Origin: a virus
DNA length: 64,000 bases
Virus record (IMG/VR): IMGVR_UViG_3300035698_020047
Span: 1-64,000 of that record
Reading direction: 5' to 3' (one strand)
Shown: positions 25,083 to 33,877 of the stretch, in pieces
How the letters are laid out: each line of letters starts with the position of its first letter
How positions within the stretch are numbered: position 1 is the stretch's first letter
The notes under the pieces: generated by a model
Told to the model about the DNA's origin: nothing
Seen by the model: the letters and a program-made list of their open reading frames with translations, nothing else
Databases searched by the model: none
Program-made: the position numbers and the translations under genes

Positions 25083-25921
25083 TGATCAGTGGGCTGACAT
25101 TATCACGCGTCCCACCTGGTAACATAAATGAGGGCAGTAATTGCGCTCTTACTGTTGCGTGGTCTAATGGTGCAATCACCGGACATATTGTGGTTGTAGA
25201 CTGGGGCGATGGCACGGTTGATGGTTTCGACGTTTCGTCTTCGCCGCCGAGCTACAACGAGGTATACAACCACACATATGCCACTTGGGGTCAGTTTGAT
25301 ATTTTGGTTGATGTGAGTGCTGGTACTGATGTGGCTTTAGAGGGGATACCAGTAACAGTTGTAGCCGTGACGCCCGTGATAACAGTTGCCACAGGTGCCT
25401 GCGATAACGATTCTGGGGCTACTGATATTAACTTTACCTTCGTAGATCCAGGCTTGGGTGGCTTCGATATTGTGGTGGATTGGGGTGATGGATTATCAGA
25501 CTTATGGTTCGTATCGGATGCGGGTTCGTATTCTCGCAGTCATACTTACGCATCGTTTCCATCGGGCTCATTGTCGCATAGGCGCCTCATTCAGTTGTTT
25601 GTGGCCGATCGCGACACTAATACTGGGGCGGCGGCGTTTTATCCAGCTATGACGTTTATTGATGAAGTCGATGACATTGGTATCGGTATTGTCGACGGCT
25701 ATAGTATTATTGAGTATCACGATACAGTAGACAAAAGTGGCTTTGGTAATACATTTTTTAATGGCATTCCGTTTTATTCGTTCGATGCTGACGGAACAGG
25801 ATCGGCTGCTGCGAGTGTGTCTTCTGTTTTAGATCACGTCTCAGTGTTGATCATAACAGATGTGGTAGAGTGTTCTCAAGTTGGCAATATACCCTTTGAG
25901 CAATTGGTTCCTCCAGAATGA
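25082..25921 (+). CDS. Virion protein with two PKD-like domains
   Basis: Protein of 279 aa with two PKD/Ig-like units: VVVDWGDGTVDGF with NHTYATWGQF, and IVVDWGDGLSDLW with SHTYASFP. The WGDG plus HTYA pair is the mark of PKD domains, which mediate protein or sugar contacts in extracellular proteins. The last 80 residues are a different Ser/Asp-rich domain. It is coupled to the previous and next genes by TAATG and ATGA overlaps. Probably a tail-surface adhesion protein. Confidence 0.75.
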   Translation: MISGLTLSRVPPGNINEGSNCALTVAWSNGAITGHIVVVDWGDGTVDGFDVSSSPPSYNEVYNHTYATWGQFDILVDVSAGTDVALEGIPVTVVAVTPVITVATGACDNDSGATDINFTFVDPGLGGFDIVVDWGDGLSDLWFVSDAGSYSRSHTYASFPSGSLSHRRLIQLFVADRDTNTGAAAFYPAMTFIDEVDDIGIGIVDGYSIIEYHDTVDKSGFGNTFFNGIPFYSFDADGTGSAAASVSSVLDHVSVLIITDVVECSQVGNIPFEQLVPPE

Positions 25922-26913
25922 CTACAGTAGCACAAAATAGATGGATTGAATTGATTACGATCGAGCAGGGAGTCGAAATTGTTGGCTCCGATGTGGAGAC
26001 CGTAGGTGGATGGAGATACTGTAGGGGCGACAGTTGCGTCACCGATGCGGACGGCGGGGCTTTAGTGCAGACATCAAGCGATTATGCTTCCTCCATATAT
26101 GGTTCTGCCAGCATCGAAAGGCCATCATTGCCAATAGGCTCACTTATCGGTATGTGGATTGGATCTGCACCGGATTTGTTTACATTGCAACTAGATGAGT
26201 TTTTTGAACTCGGTTTAGCGGAAGTATTTAACCTATCACTGCTCGATTCTGCTGGGGTTTTTGGTAGCACACCGTTTTTAATTGGATCGTCGTACGCTGG
26301 ATTGGTGCCAGTTAGTGCCTCTAGCCTTGTGTTGGCGTTTCATGATCAGCATCAATGGAACAATAACTACGGCAGCCAAAATGTTGAAGTCGTCTTTGAT
26401 GGCCTTGGCCCATCAAATCATGTTGTACATGCCACTCAATGTTTATACTTCAGATTCGCGGGTGAGGACCTACTAGGCCCAGAGCCATATTATGAGAATA
26501 TCGGTCGCGACAATACACAAAACATATATCGCCCCTTAGAGGTTGATTCACCACATAATGCAGCTATTGTTAGCATAACAGCATCGAGCGATGTTGCACA
26601 AGTAGAAGTCGACAATACTTATTCATATCTAAAATTACAACGATACCTATTTGACCCAGTCGAATATGCTGGCTTGACGCCGCGTCAAATGTTATGGAAA
26701 CGTGGGTATCAGGCTCAAGAATATAACTCCTTCTTATTGGAGGATGACACACTAAATAGCGTGTCACCAACCTACGATTGTATTGCGTGCGGCATTTTGG
26801 GAACTTCGTTTTGTTCTACTATCGTTTCGATCAAGACAGATGTAAGAGCTCCAATGACGCGAATTATGCAGCGCATCAATAAGACGCAGATACTTCCGCA
26901 GCGTGTGTGTTGA
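25918..26913 (+). CDS. Putative tail-surface protein, 331 aa
   Basis: Not recognised. Starts in an ATGA overlap with the PKD-domain gene. The body is beta-rich and polar with Gly/Ser/Asp loops (SIYGSASIERPSLPIGS, FLIGSSYAGLVPVSAS), and a HxQHQWNNNYG segment lies in the middle. The C-terminal 60 residues contain CIACGILGTSFC and a basic end. Co-translation with the previous two genes suggests a shared role in the tail fibre or adhesin complex. Confidence 0.62.
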   Translation: MTTVAQNRWIELITIEQGVEIVGSDVETVGGWRYCRGDSCVTDADGGALVQTSSDYASSIYGSASIERPSLPIGSLIGMWIGSAPDLFTLQLDEFFELGLAEVFNLSLLDSAGVFGSTPFLIGSSYAGLVPVSASSLVLAFHDQHQWNNNYGSQNVEVVFDGLGPSNHVVHATQCLYFRFAGEDLLGPEPYYENIGRDNTQNIYRPLEVDSPHNAAIVSITASSDVAQVEVDNTYSYLKLQRYLFDPVEYAGLTPRQMLWKRGYQAQEYNSFLLEDDTLNSVSPTYDCIACGILGTSFCSTIVSIKTDVRAPMTRIMQRINKTQILPQRVC

Positions 26914-26934
26914 CTCTTGTAGTATTCTACACAT

Positions 26935-27960
26935 ATGGCAAATCAAACGTTTAAGCCGAAACAGCAACAAATCACTGCCTGGATTGAGGCGAATTTTGAT
27001 TTTAAGCCGCGACGTGGCGGTGCCGAATATGTAATATGCAATCCATTCACTGACGATAGCACATATAATTTCAATATAAACGTCGAGGAGGGGATCTGCC
27101 ACGACTGGCACGGCGACGAGTGGGCACAAGGCCAGTCGCGAACTTTCTTGCGGTTTGTTCAACTCTACCGTCGTTGCTCTTTCGTTGATGCGTTTAAGGA
27201 AGTTTGCGGCAATGATGTCACAATCGACGCAATCTACGCGAAGCTGACTAAAGAGAAGATTGAGAAGGCGGAGGAGCGGAAGTATGATCTGGCGCTACCG
27301 CCGGGCTGCCACTTGCTTTGTGATCATGGGGACACTATAAGTGGTCGCATTTTAACAACGTGGCTAAAGAGCCGTGGGTTAACTGATGCGACTATCAAAT
27401 CATACCAATTATATTCCCATTCGATGCATGTGGTGTGGCCATATTATGAATATGGTTCATTGGTGTATTGGCAAGAGCGGAGTCGTATGAATAAAGTCTT
27501 CCGGTTCCCCTCGGACGCCGTCGGAGTATCCAAGGGAATGTTTCTATATGGGTTTGATATGGTAGAACCCGGTGATTATGTCGTAGTGACAGAAGCGATC
27601 TTTGACAGCACCACGCTAGGGGCACAAGCTGTGGCTAGCGGAGGGGCCGTCTTGACCGATCTGCAAGTGCGTAGGCTAAGGGCATTGAACCCCGTAAATG
27701 GCGTCATACTGGCCCCAGACAATGATAGTGCTGGCATGAAGAGTGTTGCCTCTAATTACAGATTGTTGCGGCCCTATTTCAAGAAGATTTTCTATGCCGT
27801 TCCTCCCAAAACCGAATATAAGAAGGGGCGTTTTATCAAGGATTGGAATGAGCTCATTACTGATATGAAGATGACGCACGCCGACATACGAAAGCTATTT
27901 GAAAGCAGTATTAAACCGTTGAGCCAAGTAGAAGCTGTTAGATTTATGGTTAATAATTAG
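26935..27960 (+). CDS. DNA primase, DnaG-type zinc and TOPRIM domains
   Basis: Makes RNA primers for lagging-strand synthesis (the T4 gp61 role). Protein of 341 aa. The N-terminal zinc domain has C35 in YVICNPFTDD and C55-H56-x-x-H59 in GICHDWH, a CHC2-like arrangement. The TOPRIM core has the catalytic Glu220 in VVTEAIFDS and the D262-x-D264 pair in LAPDNDSAG. Unusually, it lies inside the tail gene block, between an adhesin-type gene and a baseplate gene, with no visible promoter motif before it. It probably works with the DnaB-like helicase encoded 24 kb upstream. Confidence 0.88.
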   Translation: MANQTFKPKQQQITAWIEANFDFKPRRGGAEYVICNPFTDDSTYNFNINVEEGICHDWHGDEWAQGQSRTFLRFVQLYRRCSFVDAFKEVCGNDVTIDAIYAKLTKEKIEKAEERKYDLALPPGCHLLCDHGDTISGRILTTWLKSRGLTDATIKSYQLYSHSMHVVWPYYEYGSLVYWQERSRMNKVFRFPSDAVGVSKGMFLYGFDMVEPGDYVVVTEAIFDSTTLGAQAVASGGAVLTDLQVRRLRALNPVNGVILAPDNDSAGMKSVASNYRLLRPYFKKIFYAVPPKTEYKKGRFIKDWNELITDMKMTHADIRKLFESSIKPLSQVEAVRFMVNN

Positions 27961-28235
27961 ATGTCGTATTCTTTGTCTATAACCACATTGTCCAAGCTGA
28001 TGGTCCTATAATGGCTCATCGCATTTGGGCACATTTCTTTTATGGCCGTTACCTGGTCTTTTATCCCGAGCTTACTTAAATAAGCACTTCGCTTTTTGAG
28101 GATCGACTTATCACGGTCGTCCATGGCATCAGCATTTAAGCAGCATAATTTCCCATTATGATTGCCAAGGGCTAATACTAGCCGATGCTGCACTTCAGAC
28201 CCCTTCTTGAAATATTTTATCCAATAAAGTTTCAT
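27957..28235 (-). CDS. Hypothetical protein, 92 aa
   Basis: Not recognised. Minus-strand gene; start at ATG 28235 with GGAGAGACA upstream, rather than a weak start 108 bases further out. Basic and beta/alpha mixed (MKLYWIKYFKKGSEVQHRLV, then KKRSAYLSKLGIKDQV). Convergent with the primase gene (four-base overlap of the stops) and divergent from the next gene, so it is an insertion against the main direction. Confidence 0.6.
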   Translation of the reverse strand: MKLYWIKYFKKGSEVQHRLVLALGNHNGKLCCLNADAMDDRDKSILKKRSAYLSKLGIKDQVTAIKEMCPNAMSHYRTISLDNVVIDKEYDI

Positions 28236-28318
28236 TGTCTCTCCATAGTTGTTTAGTATGGTATCGGACTGGTAGATATATTTACCCCAAAAATAACTTA
28301 TTAAACTTGGAGTATTGT

Positions 28319-29668
28319 ATGGCCAAAACAGGCTATGGCGCATCTTGGTCCGTGGAATGTAGAATTGGTAAGGACAAGGTTCTTATTGGTGATAATAGTA
28401 TTACACATTTCGAGTGGAAGAGTATGGTGAATGGAGGGTTCATAGTACGCATCAGAGCCACTGACCCGAATTTTCAGATGCTAGACAAAGTCATCGAGGC
28501 ATCGGGTGCATTGCTTGAGACTGGGCGACAAACAAGTGAATTGACGCTGGTTGAATTTAAAATTAAATGGAATGGGACAGAAGAGCTACAAGAAACGAGA
28601 ACGAGCCTAGCTCTTATCTCCAATCTTAAAGCTAATGGTAACAATTCGCTAAATGGTGAATTTGAATTCATAGCGGTAGACCCAATTTCATATTTCCTTA
28701 ACTCTGGCAAAAGCTCTGGTACTGCCTATACTGGTAAAATAGGCGGCAAAGACGGGGTTATAGCGCAAGTTTTTAATGAATATGTGCCGTCAAAAGTGGG
28801 CGATTACAGCACTAGCATAGAGATTGATGAAACTGATGATGAAAGCAATACGTATTGGATGATGCGGCAGGATCCTAAAACTTTCATTATGTCATTGTTG
28901 AATTGGTCGTGCCCATTCACTAAACACAAAACAGCGTGGAGTGTTTCTAGTGGACAGAATGCTGATGATCAAGTACTGACTTTAAGTGTCAACGAGTCTT
29001 ACACTGCGAGCCTAGTATATCCAGAGCCTAGTGATGAAGAAATGATCCTGACATACACTGGCGGGACGACTGATATTATCAAATGGGAGCTGCTGGCTGA
29101 TAACTTTTTGTCTGCTTTGAACTTAAAGCTTCTAACTAGCGGTATGTCGGCAGTGTCTGGCGAATATTTCGACAAAGAAACAGACAAGGAAGATGAGAAA
29201 AAGGTCTATGTTAAAGACGAAAATACACGTGGCAAAGTTAATCCGAAATTAACTTCAAAGCAGAGCTATACTAAGCCGCAAGATCCTGTTGATCGTGGTT
29301 GGACTCACATAAAAGCAGCACCAGAAATTTACAGTGCTGGCGATATAGGCTTCCGATACGATAGATATATCGATGGGCGTGCTAGGCAGATGTATATGGA
29401 TATGCTTGGCATGTTAATGCGTATGAGGGTAACTGCAATGGGCCAACACAGATTGTTTGACTCTACAGGCCTTGGTAGAACTAAAGTTAAATTAAGTTGG
29501 CAGTCGCCAGATCCAGAAGGCGGTGGGACTAAAACCCGCTTTTTAGATGGTGACTGGCTGCTTTATGGATGGCATCATAAAGCATCTAGGGCTGGTACGT
29601 GGGAGACTGATCTATATCTTTCTAGGCTTGATTGGGATGCAGCCAGCATTGGCAGCACTGGTAGTTAA
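28319..29668 (+). CDS. Putative baseplate hub protein, gp27-like
   Basis: Protein of 449 aa. Start at ATG 28319 with CTTGGAG upstream. Beta-rich, with an N-terminal tube-like segment (GASWSVECRIGKDKVLIGD, FEWKSMVNGGFIVRI) and a long LEDE-type acidic loop region (KETDKEDEKKVYVKDENTRG). The C-terminus is rich in aromatic residues (DWLLYGWHHKASRAGTWETD). Size and position just before the tape measure and spike genes fit the hub protein that joins spike to tail tube, but sequence similarity to gp27 is not clear by eye. Confidence 0.55.
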   Translation: MAKTGYGASWSVECRIGKDKVLIGDNSITHFEWKSMVNGGFIVRIRATDPNFQMLDKVIEASGALLETGRQTSELTLVEFKIKWNGTEELQETRTSLALISNLKANGNNSLNGEFEFIAVDPISYFLNSGKSSGTAYTGKIGGKDGVIAQVFNEYVPSKVGDYSTSIEIDETDDESNTYWMMRQDPKTFIMSLLNWSCPFTKHKTAWSVSSGQNADDQVLTLSVNESYTASLVYPEPSDEEMILTYTGGTTDIIKWELLADNFLSALNLKLLTSGMSAVSGEYFDKETDKEDEKKVYVKDENTRGKVNPKLTSKQSYTKPQDPVDRGWTHIKAAPEIYSAGDIGFRYDRYIDGRARQMYMDMLGMLMRMRVTAMGQHRLFDSTGLGRTKVKLSWQSPDPEGGGTKTRFLDGDWLLYGWHHKASRAGTWETDLYLSRLDWDAASIGSTGS

Positions 29669-29670
29669 AT

Positions 29671-32600
29671 ATGGCAGCAGCACAAGAAATGACATTTAAG
29701 GTGATGTTCGAGACAGTGGGGGAGGACCATCTTTCGAAAATCGGCGAAAAACAAATTGACAATGTAGAGGAGTTAACTGTAAAGGAACAAGACAAGCTCA
29801 AACTGATGGGTGAGCAGTTCACCAAGGTTGAGAAGATGTTGGCGATGCAGAAGGACATAGTAAAGAAAGCAGAGGTGATGTCTAAACTGCGCAAAGATGA
29901 TGTTGATTCACTTAAAGCTCAGCAGGGCGAGCTCCTAAAAGCCGAAGTTGTTCTCGATAAAATTATGTCAACTCCTGGCGAGTTTGGCGTAATCGAGGGG
30001 CCGCAATTAGAGAATATCGCGAAATTGCAGAACAATATCCTTTCGGTTGATAAGGCGATAGGTGATGCGTTAGATTCTACCAATGAGTGGAAGAAAGCAT
30101 TGAAGGATGTGGGGCTTGATAAGCTCGGTACTAGTGCCAAGAAGTTGATGTCAATAGGCGGCCAGGTGGGATTCTGGGCTGGGATGTTCAAAGAGAATAC
30201 CAGGCAGGCAGCATTATGGACTGATCAGAACTACCAATTGTATGGCAGCACGCAAGAAGTTGCAGATGGTATTCGAGGTGTGCAGACCCAATACGGATTG
30301 TTGCAAAAAGAGGCCGAGGTAGCCGCTAAGGCTGTGATGAACGTTTCGATGGCAGGCGACCCCGCGCAAATAAATGCTATTACCGGTGCCGTTGGTCGAT
30401 TTACGATGACTACTGGTGCTAATGTAGAACAGGCAGCTAAGATGGTTAAGCAGTACCAAATTTTGGGGTATAGCCTCAAAACTGCTGAAAAACAGTTTAA
30501 GGCTTTGAGGATTGCTGCCGCTAACTATGGTATAACTGGCAAAGACATGGATGTTATTAACCAATATATGTCCAAGAACATACATAATATGTCAGCAGCT
30601 GCCGGTGGATCTGCTGAAAAGATGGCTCAGTTGGGCAAGAATGTAGTGACAGCTGGAAGTATGGCTAAGCTGGCCGGGATGGATATGTCTGAGTTCGGTG
30701 AGATAATACAAGCTCTTACAGACGACGCTACTAAATATGCTGTGCTTCTAGAGGGTGCATTGACCTCATCTGACCCAGGAGCTATGTTTTTGACTATGGG
30801 GAAGAATGCTGGTAAGGCAGTTGACTCACTTAAAGGCATTGAGAGCCATTGGCTAAAACAGAAGATTGCAAATGATACCTATGGAATGTCGTATGATCGA
30901 TTGGTGAAGATGGACAAGGCCTACACGAACCTTGAAGAGGCTACAAAAGCATCGGGGAAAGAGCTCGAAAAAATGCTAAATGGGGAGGTGGACTTGACAG
31001 CAGCACAAGAGGAGGCGATTGAAGCATATAGAAATGAAACGGACGCTGGGCGACAATTCCAAATAGTCATGCAAGATTTGAAAAACATCTTTGTGACTAT
31101 TATTGGCCCGATAGTTAAAGTCGCTGCAGCCATCGCATCTTGGATTGCGGCAGCGATGAAATTCAAGGCTGTTAGAATTATCATAGGCATACTTGGTGGG
31201 TTGATTGTAGCTCTCGTCTTGTTGAAATGGGTAATAGGTACGTTTGCTATATTGGGCACTATTATACCACTCTTTAAGAGGCTCGGCGGGGCTTTGACCC
31301 AAACTTCGAAAGCTGCTGGGGGAGTGAAGGGCGGCGGCATATCTAAGACATTGAAATCGTTAGGAACGGGTTTAAGGCACTTCTTCAAAAACATGGCGAG
31401 GCTCAGCTTGAAGGGTGTGTTTAAATTCGCCCTCGCAATGGTGATATTTGGCGGCGCGATGGTCGTTCTAGGTTATGCTGCTTCTTATGTTCCGCCCGGT
31501 AAGCTCCAGGAGCTGGCTACCAGCTTGGTGCTATTTGCCGGTGCGATGTGGATTACGTCGAAGATCCTAGACAAAGCATTCGGACCTGGCTTTTGGAAGG
31601 GGGTAGCGGGGATGGCCGTTTTGGGTCTTGTGCTCGTAGGGCTGGGCTACGCTGCGGCGCTTATTCCACCTACGACTCTCTTGTTCCTAGCCCTTGGAAT
31701 CGCAGCGTTGGCTGGAGCGATGTGGGTATTGGGAACTCTGGCGGCTCCAATTGCTCTTGGCGCAGGAGCATTGATACTTGTTGCTGTTGGGCTCGCCCTT
31801 GTTGGTGCCGCTCTATTGATTCCATCGCTGACTGGCGATAACCTCTTGATGACATCATTGGGGCTGATGTCGCTTGCTGGATCTATGATACTGTTCGCTG
31901 TGGCCTCTATACCATTCCTTATTGGGGCTGCTGCCACTTTGGCTGCTATGGTTGTATTGGGGGCCGCAATGCTCATCGGAGCTGTCCTAATCATACCAGC
32001 AGCGATATTCTGGGCTGCTGGCAAGCTAATTGGGTCTGGATTTGCGGCCATTTTTGCCGGGCTTCCTGGCGGGGATGCTAGCTCTTTAATAATATTGGGT
32101 AAACACGCATATAACGGGTTGTGGGGCTTAGCCGCCGGGATTAATGCTTTGACCGCTTCGAGCTGGTTTAAATTCTGGTTGGCGTCGGAGTATATTGGTG
32201 AAGGCTTGTATTATGTTATGAGAGGTTTGGCGGCTGCTGGTTCTGGAATGCAGAATGTGGCTGCTCTTGCGGAGGCGTTACCTCAACTAGCGGCTGGCAT
32301 AACTGCGTTTGCTATTGACAAGGAGACGGCCGCTGCCTTCTTTTGGACAGCTTTTAATATTGGCGATGGCTTATATTGGCTCAGTAGGGGTATACGTGAC
32401 TCGTTCCTCATAATATTGTTTGCGCCACTTCTCGCAGTTAGCCTCGCTAAGCTGGGCTCTGGTATTAGGTCATTTGGCACTTCCTCTGGGTTTGTTAAGG
32501 CCGCTATAGGATTTAGAACCGCAATCCGTATTATTGGCGATGGCCTAATGTATTATGGGTTATATGTTGAGAACGCTGCAAACAGAGTTCTTGCAGCGGT

Positions 32601-32916
32601 ATTTAAAGTAGGGATGGCTCAAGAGGCTTTGAAATGGATGGGCCTCGACGAGATAGTTAAATCTGCTGCCACTGTAACGGTAAAAGCAGATGTTGAAGAT
32701 AAGAAAAAAGAATCAGAAGATCGCCTCACGCAGTCTGAGTTGTTGGAAGACATTTTAACGTCAATTCAAGGATTATCTGCGGCGGTTGCTGGCCTTGTCA
32801 CGGGTGGCGGCGCGGCTGATAAGGTTGAAGCAGTCCGCGAATTGTTGTCTAAATATCTCCCAGAGATTGCTGAGGGTGATAGTCAGTTAAGCGTCGGAAA
32901 TACAAACCAATGGTAA
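29671..32916 (+). CDS. Tail tape measure protein
   Basis: Longest gene of the window apart from none in size class: 1081 aa. The first 160 residues are coiled-coil rich (DNVEELTVKEQDKLKLMGEQ). The middle has a series of hydrophobic stretches, for example about 480-530 (IGPIVKVAAAIASWIAAAMK then a long Ile/Leu segment) and about 590-800 with repeated Gly/Ala-rich transmembrane-like helices. The C-terminus is helical and polar. This is the classic layout of tape measure proteins, which set tail length and may form a membrane channel. It follows the putative hub gene by two bases. Confidence 0.9.
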   Translation: MAAAQEMTFKVMFETVGEDHLSKIGEKQIDNVEELTVKEQDKLKLMGEQFTKVEKMLAMQKDIVKKAEVMSKLRKDDVDSLKAQQGELLKAEVVLDKIMSTPGEFGVIEGPQLENIAKLQNNILSVDKAIGDALDSTNEWKKALKDVGLDKLGTSAKKLMSIGGQVGFWAGMFKENTRQAALWTDQNYQLYGSTQEVADGIRGVQTQYGLLQKEAEVAAKAVMNVSMAGDPAQINAITGAVGRFTMTTGANVEQAAKMVKQYQILGYSLKTAEKQFKALRIAAANYGITGKDMDVINQYMSKNIHNMSAAAGGSAEKMAQLGKNVVTAGSMAKLAGMDMSEFGEIIQALTDDATKYAVLLEGALTSSDPGAMFLTMGKNAGKAVDSLKGIESHWLKQKIANDTYGMSYDRLVKMDKAYTNLEEATKASGKELEKMLNGEVDLTAAQEEAIEAYRNETDAGRQFQIVMQDLKNIFVTIIGPIVKVAAAIASWIAAAMKFKAVRIIIGILGGLIVALVLLKWVIGTFAILGTIIPLFKRLGGALTQTSKAAGGVKGGGISKTLKSLGTGLRHFFKNMARLSLKGVFKFALAMVIFGGAMVVLGYAASYVPPGKLQELATSLVLFAGAMWITSKILDKAFGPGFWKGVAGMAVLGLVLVGLGYAAALIPPTTLLFLALGIAALAGAMWVLGTLAAPIALGAGALILVAVGLALVGAALLIPSLTGDNLLMTSLGLMSLAGSMILFAVASIPFLIGAAATLAAMVVLGAAMLIGAVLIIPAAIFWAAGKLIGSGFAAIFAGLPGGDASSLIILGKHAYNGLWGLAAGINALTASSWFKFWLASEYIGEGLYYVMRGLAAAGSGMQNVAALAEALPQLAAGITAFAIDKETAAAFFWTAFNIGDGLYWLSRGIRDSFLIILFAPLLAVSLAKLGSGIRSFGTSSGFVKAAIGFRTAIRIIGDGLMYYGLYVENAANRVLAAVFKVGMAQEALKWMGLDEIVKSAATVTVKADVEDKKKESEDRLTQSELLEDILTSIQGLSAAVAGLVTGGGAADKVEAVRELLSKYLPEIAEGDSQLSVGNTNQW

Positions 32917-32920
32917 TAAT

Positions 32921-33580
32921 ATGGCATTTGAACTTTTAGAATTTGATAGGACTCTCGCTACAGAGCACATCAGTATGTCGCTCAAGAAGCCTGGGGATAA
33001 GGTCCATCCAGAATTGAATGTTGACATACCATTCCAATTTCCACCGATCATCGGCTCGGACAATAAGGAAGTTGATTATGAAGAAAAGGCGATGGCGAAT
33101 ATTGAGCCGCAGGTTACGTTTAAAAGTTCTAAAGCGAGAGCCATTGCGTTGAAATGGACTTATATAGTCACCGGCGCTGAGAATGGTGCGACAGCTCCAA
33201 AACCATGGAATTGTGCGTACATAGCTAAGCAGGTGAAGCAGCTACGTAGCTTCTTTTATCAGACAGCGGTACAATGGGCTACGGGAAAGCAATTGGCCAT
33301 CGGATTTCGTGGTTATGATATGGTTGGAATAGGCTCATCTATGAAACAACCTATTGATAGCAGTAGTAAACAGACGCCGTCCTTCACGTTCCGTTCAGAT
33401 GGCGTTAAAGTCAAGTACAGTCCGACCGTTGTTCAAGACGGTAGTGGAGTGTTTGCACTCAAAACTGATTTGGAGATGACAATCAAGTTATGGAGTAAAG
33501 CTGAGGGTGAAGACGGCAAACCGATGCTTGATTTGCCGTGGTTAAATACCGCCGAGAAGCTGACCCTCGACTGGAGATAA
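32921..33580 (+). CDS. Putative baseplate tube-initiator protein (gp48/gp54 position)
   Basis: Protein of 219 aa after the tape measure gene. Beta-rich with a tube-like pattern (EPQVTFKSSKARAIALKWTY, KQLAIGFRGYDMVGI, VKVKYSPTVVQDGSG, KTDLEMTIKLWSK). Proteins in this position form the baseplate-proximal ring on which the tail tube starts. I do not see a firm family signature; the name rests on fold pattern and place between tape measure and gp53-like genes. Confidence 0.55.
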   Translation: MAFELLEFDRTLATEHISMSLKKPGDKVHPELNVDIPFQFPPIIGSDNKEVDYEEKAMANIEPQVTFKSSKARAIALKWTYIVTGAENGATAPKPWNCAYIAKQVKQLRSFFYQTAVQWATGKQLAIGFRGYDMVGIGSSMKQPIDSSSKQTPSFTFRSDGVKVKYSPTVVQDGSGVFALKTDLEMTIKLWSKAEGEDGKPMLDLPWLNTAEKLTLDWR

Positions 33581-33583
33581 ACA

Positions 33584-33877
33584 ATGCCAATTAGCTTGCC
33601 CCTAAATTCTAGATATTTACGAACTGATCCCATTAAGTTTAATGGCGAAGAAACTATAGGCTGGTGGGCCGGTACCGGCTGGCTTGAATCTGAAGCTACT
33701 CAGACTATTGTGGCGACAGCGAGTCAAGCTGGGCGGCTGGACAACATCGCCAATGAATTTCTCGGCTCTTCTGATCTTTGGTGGACGTTGTTATATTACA
33801 ATAAGAAAACTGACATTAATTGGCCGCGAGCTGGTGATGAAGTAGCAATACCCAATACTAGTTTATTAGGGACCTAA
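33584..33877 (+). CDS. Baseplate wedge protein, gp53-like with LysM-type segment
   Basis: Protein of 97 aa. The C-terminal half (QAGRLDNIANEFLGSSDLWW, TLLYYNKKTDINWPRAGDEV, AIPN) is the LysM-like pattern that marks T4 gp53 and related small baseplate proteins. In the contractile tail such proteins link wedges to the hub. It precedes the spike gene with no gap. Confidence 0.75.
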   Translation: MPISLPLNSRYLRTDPIKFNGEETIGWWAGTGWLESEATQTIVATASQAGRLDNIANEFLGSSDLWWTLLYYNKKTDINWPRAGDEVAIPNTSLLGT

